A program made the translations under genes and the position numbers. 64,000 nucleotides of DNA from contig CBDDIF010000002.1 of the NCBI GenBank assembly GCA_965228785.1, positions 744,001 to 808,000 of the forward strand, given 5' to 3'. Shown here in pieces: positions 17,223-25,713 of the stretch (its first letter is position 1; every line of letters starts with the position of its first letter). Origin of the DNA: Hoeflea_A sp965228785. GTDB taxonomy: Bacteria > Pseudomonadota > Alphaproteobacteria > Rhizobiales > Rhizobiaceae. The notes under the pieces were generated by a model, which saw nothing but the letters and a program-made list of their open reading frames with translations, made no database searches and was not told the DNA's origin.

Positions 17223-18053
17223 ATGAACGACATTTTCTCATCCAGACCCCGTGGCAGGCCGAGGGGTGGACCGACCAACAAAGCGGTCACAAATGTTCGC
17301 GCTCTGGAGCGGGCCCTGCTCCTGATGGGGATCATCGCCGAAGCGGATAGTCTCAGTCTGACCGAACTGTCGCAACGCGCAGGCATGCCCGCCTCAACCG
17401 CGCATCGCCTGCTCGTGACCCTTCAGAATTTCGGTTATCTGGAATTTCGCGAGGACACACAGCAATGGTCGGTTGGCGTCGAGGCCTTTCGAATCGGCGG
17501 TTCTTTTGCCAGGCGTATCAAGGTGGTCGATGCCGGCCGGCCGATGCTTCGCGACCTGATGGAGCAGACCGGCGAAACCGCCAACATGGCCATTGCGGAC
17601 GATGGCGATGTCGTCTTTGTTTCTCAGGTCGAGACGCACGAACCCATTCGCGCATTTCACAGACCCGGAACCCGAGCGCATATGCATGCTTCCGGCATCG
17701 GTAAAGCCCTGCTGGCGCATTTCGACCCACCTGCCCTCGACCGGTGGATGCGCACCAAGGGTCTGGTTGCCTATACCGACAACACGATCAGTGACCCGCA
17801 GACATTGCGGCATGAGATGGATGCGACCAGAGCCAGGGGTTGGGCCATCGACAACGAGGAACGAACGCTAGGGATGCGATGCGTTGCGTCCGCCGTCTAT
17901 AATTCATTTGGAGAGGCCGTAGCCGGAATATCAGTGTCCGGTCCGACGGTCCGTATTCCGGACGATGTTCTGACGGAATACGGCGTTCTTGTTCGCCGCG
18001 CCGCGGACCGCGTGACGGACAGCATTGGCGGGGTAAATCCCGACGGCCGATGA
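17223..18053 (+). CDS. bhcR: IclR-family regulator BhcR
   Basis: The 276-residue protein has an N-terminal winged helix (ALERALLLMGIIAEADSLSL, then LSQRAGMPASTAHRLLVTL) and a C-terminal IclR effector domain (GTRAHMHASGIGKALLAHF; SAVYNSFGEAVAGISVSGP). It is divergent from bhcA. In Paracoccus denitrificans the equivalent regulator senses glyoxylate and controls bhcABCD, so the same role is inferred here. The ribosome-binding site is weak (TAGGGC). The last part of the gene is 32 bases from a nucleoside phosphorylase gene that may be cotranscribed. Confidence 0.9.
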   Translation: MNDIFSSRPRGRPRGGPTNKAVTNVRALERALLLMGIIAEADSLSLTELSQRAGMPASTAHRLLVTLQNFGYLEFREDTQQWSVGVEAFRIGGSFARRIKVVDAGRPMLRDLMEQTGETANMAIADDGDVVFVSQVETHEPIRAFHRPGTRAHMHASGIGKALLAHFDPPALDRWMRTKGLVAYTDNTISDPQTLRHEMDATRARGWAIDNEERTLGMRCVASAVYNSFGEAVAGISVSGPTVRIPDDVLTEYGVLVRRAADRVTDSIGGVNPDGR

Positions 18054-18085
18054 GGATGGGCTGGTCAGCATGGAGGGGATAAGCG

Positions 18086-18793
18086 ATGACACCGCATCTG
18101 GAAGCAAAGCAGGGCGACTATGCACAAGCCGTGCTCCTGCCGGGTGATCCTCTCAGGGCAAAGTGGACCGCCGAGACCTTCCTCGAAGATGCGCGCCAGG
18201 TGAACAGCGTTCGCAATTGCCTCGGTTTCACAGGCACCTGGCACAATCGGCCCGTCAGCGTTCAGGCCACCGGAATGGGGCAACCATCGACAGCAATTTA
18301 TGTACACGAGTTGTTGCACGTCTACGGCGTCAAAACCCTGATCCGTGTCGGAACCTGCGGTGGTCTCTCGACCGAAGTCAAGGTTCGCGATCTTGTTCTC
18401 GGCATTGCTGCGTCAACTGACAGCGCGATAAACGACACGACGTTTGCACCCTTTCGATATGCGCCATTCGCGGATTTCGACTTACTCAGGGCAGCCGTGA
18501 AATACGCTGAAGCACAAATGATACGCCACCATGTCGGGGGACTAGTTTCGTCGGACACTTTCTACGGCGGCGATCCAATCGAACGTTATCGGGTATTGTC
18601 GGAGCACGGTGTGCTGGGTGTCGAGATGGAAGCTGCTACACTCTACACTCTCTCCGCTCGTTCGGGCGCTCGAGCACTGGCCGTCTGCGGGATGTCCGAT
18701 TGCCTGATCACGGGTAAAGAAATCTCTGCGAAGGAAAGAGAGGCCTCGTTGGGGGCGATGGCCGAGTTGGCTCTCACGATTGCGGTTCAATAG
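18086..18793 (+). CDS. deoD: Purine-nucleoside phosphorylase, DeoD type
   Basis: The 235-residue product is the usual length for hexameric DeoD-type phosphorylases. Motifs include VLLPGDPLRAKW (phosphate-binding loop), VQATGMGQPSTAIYVHEL, IRVGTCGGL, and GVEMEAATLYTL for the ribose/base site. GMSDCLITG holds the conserved Asp that donates a proton to the purine. The reaction is reversible phosphorolysis of purine nucleosides to base and ribose 1-phosphate in the cytoplasm. GGAGGGG lies 7 bases before the ATG. Its link to bhcR is positional only. Confidence 0.92.
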   Translation: MTPHLEAKQGDYAQAVLLPGDPLRAKWTAETFLEDARQVNSVRNCLGFTGTWHNRPVSVQATGMGQPSTAIYVHELLHVYGVKTLIRVGTCGGLSTEVKVRDLVLGIAASTDSAINDTTFAPFRYAPFADFDLLRAAVKYAEAQMIRHHVGGLVSSDTFYGGDPIERYRVLSEHGVLGVEMEAATLYTLSARSGARALAVCGMSDCLITGKEISAKEREASLGAMAELALTIAVQ

Positions 18794-18979
18794 ATCAAGT
18801 TAATCCACGATCTTTTACCGCTGTACATGGCATCAATTGCAACCAGATCGCACACTTACATCCAGCACTCGTATAAATTGTTATGCGATTGTAATTATTA
18901 TGTTTTTCCAAAATCTTTAACTTGTATTTAATGCAATCGGGTCAATTTTAGGGAGATTGAACATATTTGAGGGGTTGGT

Positions 18980-21184
18980 ATGTTTTCCCGTTTTTCTGTA
19001 TCGCGGCGGCTTGGAATCGCCCTTGCCGCACCACTGATAGCGTTGCTCGCTGTATCGTTTCTGCTCATTGAAAGGTCGTGGCGGGAAGCTCGATCGCTGG
19101 ACCATGCAGCGCTCATGGTTGAGACAGTTGCAGAGATCAGCGTGTTCATTGACCTCTTGCAGGTAGAACGCGGGCAATCTGCGATATTCCTTGGCGGCAA
19201 CGCCAGAGAGCCACAGCCAGCGCTCGTTGAGGCGCGCAATCGGGTCGATGTAGAGTTTGCGCCGCTCAGGGCACAAGAAGATCGGCTGATGGAAGTCGGC
19301 GATGTGGAATTGAGCGAGACGCTGAAAAAATTCGAAGAAGGCGCACTCGAACTTATCCAGGCTCGTTCGCAAATCGACAATCGCGAATTCACTCTTCCGC
19401 AAGCCATGGGCAAGTATTCCAAGGTCATCAAAAACGGCCTTCATATCGGCCATCACGTTGCCGACGTCATTGACGTTGGGCGGATCGCCGTTGCTGCCAC
19501 TGGAATGGTCGATCTCGGTGAGGCCAAGGAACTCGCCGGACAAGAACGCGGGTTCGTAGCCGGTGCAATTGCGGGTGGCAGCCTGACGGGTGAGCAAATT
19601 GCGCGGATGCGATCCTTTGCGGCTATCCAGGATGTGCTGATCGATATCTTTATTCAAGAAGAACCGGTCGAACGGCGCCCGCAATATATGGAGATGCTTG
19701 CCGTCCCTGAAATCGCAGCGATCGATCCGATGCGCGAAAAGATCCTTAATCCGCTGACCGATCTTACGACAATCAAAGCATCGGATTGGTTCGCTGTCGC
19801 CAGCGGCCGCATAGGTGCATTGTATGAGCTTGAGCAGGTGGTTGCCCATCACCTGCAAGAGGATGCGCGGGGAATGGCCGACGGGCTTCACACGGAAGTG
19901 TGGGGCCTTATGGCTTTCAACATCGCCGCGGTCATCGGCGCGGTGGTCTTGGGTTTCTTCATGACCCGAAGTGTCACACGGCCTTTGCATGAACTCAATC
20001 ACGTCGTCGGCCAGATCGCGGACGGTGACCTCGATGTTGACGTCGCCGGCACGGAACGCGGCGATGAGCTCGGGGCAATGGCCAGGACCGTCCAAACCCT
20101 TCAACAGGGTGCAGTTGAAAAAATCGCCGTTGAGGAAGCGGCTGCCAGTGAGCGCGAACAGAGCGAACAGGAACGCAATGATCGCGAAGCACAAAAAGCC
20201 AGCCAGGATGAGGCCATGAACACGGTCGTATCGGCTCTTGCAACCGGTCTCGGAGAACTCGCCAATGGCAATGTCGCTCATCGCATCGACGGGCCGTTCG
20301 TTGGCGATCTCGATCGCATCCGGGTGGATTTCAATGCAGCCGTCGATGCGTTGGAGAGCGCCCTCGCCTCGGTCAGTTCCAGCTCCGAGACGATTCAGGA
20401 GAAGTCGCGCGAGCTACAGTCATCGGTCAATGACATGTCCATGCGCACGGAGCAGCAGGCGGCATCGCTTGAGCAGACCGCAGCCGCATTGGATCAGATC
20501 ACCGCGACGGTGAAGAATGGCTCTGCTAGGGCTGAAGAGGCCGGCAGACGCGTTGCCGAGACCAACCAGGTCACGCAGACATCGTCGCGTGTTGTCCACG
20601 AAGCGGTCCAGGCTATGGAGAAAATCGAGTCGTCGTCACAGGAAATCGGCAGCATCATCGGCATGATCGACGAGATTGCATTCCAGACCAATCTGCTCGC
20701 TCTCAATGCCGGTGTCGAAGCGGCGCGGGCCGGAGAGGCCGGCAAAGGCTTTGCTGTTGTCGCTCAGGAGGTTCGCGAACTGGCACAGCGGTCCGCTCAG
20801 GCGGCACGTGACATTAACGCTCTGATCGCCACCTCCTCCGAGGACGTCGGAAGAGGTGTCAACCAGGTCCGGGAAACCGGTAGTTCCCTGGAGATAATCG
20901 CGACCCAAATGAGCGAAATCAACAAGGATATCGACACGATCGTCAGCAACGCGCGCGAGCAATCCGTCGGAGTTGCCGAAATAAACACGGCGATCAATCA
21001 GATGGATCAGATGACTCAGCAGAATGCTGCGATGGCCGAAGAAACCAATGCGGCAAGTCACAATCTAAGCGGGGAAGCCGACGCCCTGAAAACGTTGGCG
21101 CAACGGTTCCGCCTATCAGATCAGCAGAATCAGGCAGCGGCCGACAGATCAGCACAGTGGGACGAAGATCGGCTTTCGGCCTAG
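18980..21184 (+). CDS. Methyl-accepting chemotaxis protein with NIT-type sensor domain
   Basis: The 734-residue chemoreceptor has a membrane helix at ~14-33, a large all-helical periplasmic region to ~310 resembling the NIT nitrate/nitrite-sensing domain (VEIDLLQVERGQ-like pattern: FIDLLQVERGQSAIFLGG), a second helix at ~311-333, and a HAMP domain (TRSVTRPLHELNHVVGQIADG). There is then a second HAMP-like segment and the MCP signalling hairpin with its conserved tip IDEIAFQTNLLALNAGVEAA. GAGGGG lies 5 bases before the ATG. A terminator follows. The ligand is not proven; NIT domains bind nitrate or nitrite in some family members. No che genes are in the window. Confidence 0.9.
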   Translation: MFSRFSVSRRLGIALAAPLIALLAVSFLLIERSWREARSLDHAALMVETVAEISVFIDLLQVERGQSAIFLGGNAREPQPALVEARNRVDVEFAPLRAQEDRLMEVGDVELSETLKKFEEGALELIQARSQIDNREFTLPQAMGKYSKVIKNGLHIGHHVADVIDVGRIAVAATGMVDLGEAKELAGQERGFVAGAIAGGSLTGEQIARMRSFAAIQDVLIDIFIQEEPVERRPQYMEMLAVPEIAAIDPMREKILNPLTDLTTIKASDWFAVASGRIGALYELEQVVAHHLQEDARGMADGLHTEVWGLMAFNIAAVIGAVVLGFFMTRSVTRPLHELNHVVGQIADGDLDVDVAGTERGDELGAMARTVQTLQQGAVEKIAVEEAAASEREQSEQERNDREAQKASQDEAMNTVVSALATGLGELANGNVAHRIDGPFVGDLDRIRVDFNAAVDALESALASVSSSSETIQEKSRELQSSVNDMSMRTEQQAASLEQTAAALDQITATVKNGSARAEEAGRRVAETNQVTQTSSRVVHEAVQAMEKIESSSQEIGSIIGMIDEIAFQTNLLALNAGVEAARAGEAGKGFAVVAQEVRELAQRSAQAARDINALIATSSEDVGRGVNQVRETGSSLEIIATQMSEINKDIDTIVSNAREQSVGVAEINTAINQMDQMTQQNAAMAEETNAASHNLSGEADALKTLAQRFRLSDQQNQAAADRSAQWDEDRLSA

Positions 21185-21210
21185 TAAACCCGCGCCGACA
21201 AAACACATGA

Positions 21211-21241
21211 GGGGCTGCGACTGGATCGCGGCCCCTTTTTT
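21211..21241 (+). terminator. Rho-independent terminator of the chemoreceptor gene
   Basis: The arms GGGGCTGCGA and TCGCGGCCCC pair with one G-T wobble around a 5-base loop and are followed by six T. The stem starts 27 bases after the stop codon. Confidence 0.92.
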
Positions 21242-21329
21242 GCGTCTGAGATCAGGCTCCTGACAACGGGTTGTCAGGATGATTATGCTTTAACCCGGTC
21301 CAGCCGCAAATGTTCCAGGAGCCCATCCT

Positions 21330-22460
21330 TTGCCCGAGCCGTTCAAGAACTTCTTCAATCCGACCATGATCGGCCAGATGGCAGGGCACCTGCAAAGACA
21401 AAGTAGAGCTTTTGAAGCGAGGCGTTTCGTCACCCTCGCGACGGATGGCCTGGAGGCACTGGAGCTCAAACAGAGGTCAGACCACATTCTCGCCGCGCTC
21501 GAGCAAACGCTTCCGCAGGAATTCGTCGATGCCACCAACCTGCTGGTCGATGCGTTACATCCGGAAGACGGCGTCGATCTGTCGGGTCAGATCATGGACG
21601 ATCAGGGTATCCGCGGCTGGGGCGTTATGCCGATGGCTGAATATGTTGCTCGCCACGGGCTCGATCATTTCGACTTCAGCATGGATGCGCTCAGGGAGAT
21701 GACCAAACGATCGAGCTCAGAGTTTGCGGTTCGCCCGTTCATTGCGCACGATCAGGAGCGTGCCATGCACCATGTGGCTCGCTGGGCGACGGACGCAAGC
21801 TACCATGTGCGGCGGCTGGCGTCGGAGGGTTCCCGACCTCGCCTGCCCTGGGGTATGCGTTTGAACTCCTTCGTTGAAGACCCGTCGCCGCTGCTTCCCG
21901 TACTCGAAACACTGAAGGACGATCCGGAGGAATATGTCCGCAGATCAGTTGCCAACAACCTGAACGACATAGCCAAGGACCATCCGGACCTGGTCGCATC
22001 GATGGCCAGCCGGTGGCTTGCCGGAGAGCCAAGCCGTGACCGACAACGCCTTGTGCGCCACGCCTGCCGAACGCTGATAAAGCAGGGGCACAAGGCCGCC
22101 ATGGAGGCTTTCGGATACGGAGAGCCCTTGGTCTCGCTCGGCACGCTGACGCTTGATGTCGACAAGATCCGTGTCGGTGAGGCCGTGACCATCAATGCCG
22201 AACTGAGATCGGAATCCGACAGTACGCAAGAGCTGGTCGTCGATTATCTCGTCCATCACCAAAGAGCAAACGGCGCAACCTCTCCCAAAGTTTTCAAATG
22301 GAAGACGGTCACCCTGCCCTCACGCGATTCGATTGCACTGAAAAAGAAACATGCCATGAGGCCGGTTACGACGCGAACCTATTATCCCGGCACTCATGCC
22401 ATCGAAATTCAGGTCAACGGCCAAAGCCTTGGCAGTCGCGAATTCGACTTATCCCTTTGA
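21330..22460 (+). CDS. DNA alkylation repair protein, AlkC-like (HEAT repeats plus C-terminal Ig-like domain)
   Basis: The 376-residue protein starts at a TTG preceded by AGGAG. Residues ~1-260 look like the ALK-type HEAT-repeat fold, for example HHVARWATDASYHVRRLASEG, EEYVRRSVANNLNDIAKDHP and RQRLVRHACRTLIKQG. These fit the AlkC/AlkD DNA glycosylase superfamily, which excises alkylated bases. Residues ~265-376 are beta-rich (VGEAVTINAELRSESDSTQELVVDY...), matching the Ig-like domain that AlkC proteins have and AlkD lacks. It stands alone downstream of the chemoreceptor terminator. The family call is firm; the exact lesion specificity is not. Confidence 0.82.
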   Translation: MPEPFKNFFNPTMIGQMAGHLQRQSRAFEARRFVTLATDGLEALELKQRSDHILAALEQTLPQEFVDATNLLVDALHPEDGVDLSGQIMDDQGIRGWGVMPMAEYVARHGLDHFDFSMDALREMTKRSSSEFAVRPFIAHDQERAMHHVARWATDASYHVRRLASEGSRPRLPWGMRLNSFVEDPSPLLPVLETLKDDPEEYVRRSVANNLNDIAKDHPDLVASMASRWLAGEPSRDRQRLVRHACRTLIKQGHKAAMEAFGYGEPLVSLGTLTLDVDKIRVGEAVTINAELRSESDSTQELVVDYLVHHQRANGATSPKVFKWKTVTLPSRDSIALKKKHAMRPVTTRTYYPGTHAIEIQVNGQSLGSREFDLSL

Positions 22461-22489
22461 CCGCTGCTTCCGGTATTGGTTTCCGCAGT

Positions 22490-24091
22490 CTAGAGGTGCA
22501 CATTCTCTTTTAGAATCCGCTTGCTTTTCCAACGTTTGCCGAGTGTCCATTTGCCAATCGGCACGTCGGTTCCACCTTCATGAAAGTACTTCAACAGGTT
22601 GTGGAACAGGTAAACCTCTCCATCGACCTCTTCGGCGGTGGTGACTGAAAACTCGTCCCAAAGGTAGCGGGTTGCCGCCACCGTGGTGTTGACGGCTCCC
22701 GCTTCGACCTGAGCTTCCGTCCGGTTTCTGCGCTGTTTGTCGGAGACGATTTCCAGTCTCAGGATGGTATGTACCTTGTAGTTCGGATTGGAGAGCACTG
22801 TTTCCGCGGCGGCGCGCAGAGCCTGGTTGACGGAGCGGACCTCAGGAAAACGAACCACGCCCAGCGCGATCTCGTACTTTTCTTCAAAATGGGCCATTGC
22901 CCCGCGGTAGATTGCGAGATCAACAGAGCGGTCCTTTGGCTCCAAACCCAGGGTGGCTTCCAGTTCGGAAATGAGTGCAATCGCTTCGATTGCCTCCCGA
23001 AAGGCGCCCATTGTCAGATTCCGTTCCCGTTCGTTCAGGAGCCGGTTGGTTTGATGATCCGGATTTGCTGGGTCTGTTTTCGCCAATTGATCAACCCGCC
23101 AGCGCGGATGGTCGACCGCACGTTCCAACTGTGAGATCAAGGACTGGGCTGCACGTGGAACATCTCTGGTTCCCAAACGATCGGTGCGACCAATCAGGTC
23201 ATTGATGGTGGCCTGGTGAACCTCGCTGGCCTTTAGATCGATCGATCTCAGGAAGTGGTTGTCCGCCAGAGCCTGGGCCCGCATCGTCGACAATGTCTTG
23301 GCATAGGCAAAGAGCGTCTCCCGCGATGCCGGCAATGACGGAACGTGTGGTACGCGGGTTCCATAAGAACGCTTTTCGATTTCGGCGACGGCGGCTTTCA
23401 TGTCTGCAAGACCCTCACCGGCCGCATTCGAACGTGCAAGGGCCACGGCCAGGTGCTGCTCAGCGACGACAATCCTTTTCGCGACCACCAAGGCCTGGCG
23501 ATGCTTGGGCCGGCTAACCTGCCTATATTGGTCGTAAAGATGCTCCACACGACCTCGCCAATGGGCAGCGGCGTGCGGGCGCTGAAGATCAGAATCGGTC
23601 ACCTTCTGCAATTCGCCGACAAAGTTCCGAACCTGTCGCTCGACGCTTGCAAGCTGAGCCCTGTCGCCGGCGGTCAGACCATTTGCCTCAGAACGGGTCG
23701 CTGGCAGCACCCCCGCCTGCTTGACGGATGCGGGTTTGCCTGAGTCAGTGAACAGGGATGCCAGCCGGGCCTCCAGTGTTTCAAGACGGCGGCTTGCTGC
23801 CTTGTAGCTAGCGTGATCCTTGTGGCTGGATTTCACCAATTGATTGCGAGCTGCTTCCAGGCCGCGCTGGACACGCTTGATTTTCGCGGCGTTGCGTACG
23901 GTCAAACCAATGCTTTGCTGTTCAGCCCGCGAAAGATCGTAGATCGCCGCCTTGATGTGACCGTCGGCCGGCCCATTTGCCGCCGAAGTCGACACGGAAT
24001 CGACGGTATTGATGAAAACTGCTCCGGCGAACGCCAAGGCGGCGACCTGAAGCGAACGGCTGGATCTGAAGGTCTTGAATCGGATGCTCAT
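22490..24091 (-). CDS. Secreted coiled-coil protein of unknown function
   Basis: I do not recognise a family. From the ATG at 24091 (GGGAGAG 5 bases upstream) the 533-residue protein has a signal peptide (SLQVAALAFAGAVFINTVDSVSTSAA) and is then Lys/Arg/Glu/Ala-rich and mostly helical. Candidate coiled coils lie at ~45-110 and ~180-260. The C-terminal ~130 residues look more globular, with RYLWDEFSVTTAEEVDGEV and HNLLKYFHEGGTDVPIGKW. It is convergent with the alkC-like gene and separated by 288 bases from the patatin gene. Periplasmic or surface location is likely. Confidence 0.6.
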   Translation of the reverse strand: MSIRFKTFRSSRSLQVAALAFAGAVFINTVDSVSTSAANGPADGHIKAAIYDLSRAEQQSIGLTVRNAAKIKRVQRGLEAARNQLVKSSHKDHASYKAASRRLETLEARLASLFTDSGKPASVKQAGVLPATRSEANGLTAGDRAQLASVERQVRNFVGELQKVTDSDLQRPHAAAHWRGRVEHLYDQYRQVSRPKHRQALVVAKRIVVAEQHLAVALARSNAAGEGLADMKAAVAEIEKRSYGTRVPHVPSLPASRETLFAYAKTLSTMRAQALADNHFLRSIDLKASEVHQATINDLIGRTDRLGTRDVPRAAQSLISQLERAVDHPRWRVDQLAKTDPANPDHQTNRLLNERERNLTMGAFREAIEAIALISELEATLGLEPKDRSVDLAIYRGAMAHFEEKYEIALGVVRFPEVRSVNQALRAAAETVLSNPNYKVHTILRLEIVSDKQRRNRTEAQVEAGAVNTTVAATRYLWDEFSVTTAEEVDGEVYLFHNLLKYFHEGGTDVPIGKWTLGKRWKSKRILKENVHL

Positions 24092-24378
24092 CTTGCTCTC
24101 CCAACGGATAATCGCCCAACCCATTTGGGTTGGCGTGCGAGCATCATTGTCGGAATTGCGTGTTTGCGGCGTATTTCCGCCGGAGTTTCAGAAACGTTTC
24201 AATGACCGTGGCGGGCGGGAGGATAAGAGAGATCCAAAGCAGCATCGCTATCCCGTGAACGACTGCCCTGCGGTTGCCGGGTGACGCGTGGTGATTGTTT
24301 CAGTGCACCTCCCAGGTTCGGCGCATAACGCAGCTGTAAGGATGTCGCAACGGAACGTCCGTCCACCAAGACTATGAC

Positions 24379-25527
24379 TCAGCGATCCTGAGCCTTGCCT
24401 GTGAGTACCGCAACCGCTTTGTCCATCAGTTTTTTGTTGTCACTGACGAAGCTGCGGCCGTATTGGCGTATCTCATCGATATTGTCGTCCGACGGATCAA
24501 AGCTGCTGGAATGTAGAGGTACCTTGGGGACCAATTCGATCGACAGCACTTCGATATTCGAATCGAATCCGGCATGTCGCTCCAGGGTTTCCAGGCTCAC
24601 TTTCTGTTCGCCCTGATAGATCATCCGGAAAATCGGCACGAACCACTGCAAGATTCCGCCATCGATTGCCGTTTCATCCGGTATGGAAAAGTCCCGTTGG
24701 GTTCCCAACGAAACGATCACGAACTTCTTGAGATGCGGAAGGTTAGACCTCGCGTGCAGGTAGGCCATTTCTCCCGGTGAATTGAGGATCAACGCCGGGT
24801 CGCCGTAAAATCCTCCATCGGCGCCCTCGCCCGTCAGGACCACAGCCGGAAATATGGTGGGCACGCTCGTGACCGCCGATAGAACCGATCTCTGGTAAAG
24901 GTTGGCTTCTGTCGCGTCCCAGTTGCGAAACAGTTTGAGGCCGCCACTTGTTTGTGAATAGGTGGGAAACATGGCCGGACGCAACAACTCGTTGAACCTG
25001 TTGTCCTCGAAGATTTCCTTGGCAACCGCAATCCTGCCCTCGTTGCGAAGCGCGGGACCGAAGAAACCGAAGCCCGTCAAAATCCGGTGGTAGATCGGCA
25101 CTTCGAGAATGCGTTTGGCGAAATCCGTGTAGATATCGATCGCCTCATCGGCGGTGCTCGGTTTTCCGGTTTTTTCATGTGGATGCAGCAGCAACGTGGA
25201 GATGATCGCGCCGGTCGAAGCCCCGGCGAAGAAATCGAACAACTCATGAACGGGTTTCCCCGATTGCTCCTCGAGAGCTTTCAGAATTTCCAGGTCCGCA
25301 AGCCCGAATAACGCTCCACCCTGTATGGCTAGAATGCGGATCGTATCCGGTTCGTCGGTCTTCCATACCAGGGGATCCCCAAATTCAGACCGCTCCGGCC
25401 AGCCGGCTATCTCCGCCTGATAGTCAGCGATGCCGCGGCTATAAGTGTAGGCGGCAATCACATACAAAATGACGGCCGCGGAAAGACCCGCGAGCAACCA
25501 CACGCACATCCGCAACAGTTTGCGCAT
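24379..25527 (-). CDS. Patatin-like phospholipase, membrane-anchored
   Basis: The 382-residue protein begins with a membrane anchor (MCVWLLAGLSAAVILYVIAA) and then has the patatin signatures. These are a glycine-rich oxyanion loop (IQGGALFGLADL), the nucleophile elbow GASTG, and the catalytic Asp in EGADGGFYGDPA. The start at 25527 has GGAGG at 5 bases; a longer frame from 25596 lacks one. Patatins hydrolyse acyl ester bonds of phospholipids. The anchor suggests action at the periplasmic face of the inner membrane. It is divergent from a glycosyltransferase gene. Confidence 0.88.
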   Translation of the reverse strand: MRKLLRMCVWLLAGLSAAVILYVIAAYTYSRGIADYQAEIAGWPERSEFGDPLVWKTDEPDTIRILAIQGGALFGLADLEILKALEEQSGKPVHELFDFFAGASTGAIISTLLLHPHEKTGKPSTADEAIDIYTDFAKRILEVPIYHRILTGFGFFGPALRNEGRIAVAKEIFEDNRFNELLRPAMFPTYSQTSGGLKLFRNWDATEANLYQRSVLSAVTSVPTIFPAVVLTGEGADGGFYGDPALILNSPGEMAYLHARSNLPHLKKFVIVSLGTQRDFSIPDETAIDGGILQWFVPIFRMIYQGEQKVSLETLERHAGFDSNIEVLSIELVPKVPLHSSSFDPSDDNIDEIRQYGRSFVSDNKKLMDKAVAVLTGKAQDR

Positions 25528-25713
25528 CTGACCTCCGCAATTACATTTCACCGATCGGCTGCTGAAAACTATAGCCATATCGCTGCAGCCGACCACTCAA
25601 AATCAAGTCAGTGCCGACATTAGCGTCGAATGTGATTAAGCGATTGCATTGATGGGATGAACCGGCGGTCTAATCTGATAGAAGCCGGGCGAACAAGTTT
25701 CGGAGCGAAAACC

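Noticed and set aside
18917..20281. 454-codon minus-strand frame opposite the chemoreceptor gene
   Set aside because: It is antisense to a clear MCP gene and its translation shows no recognisable domain or start signal.
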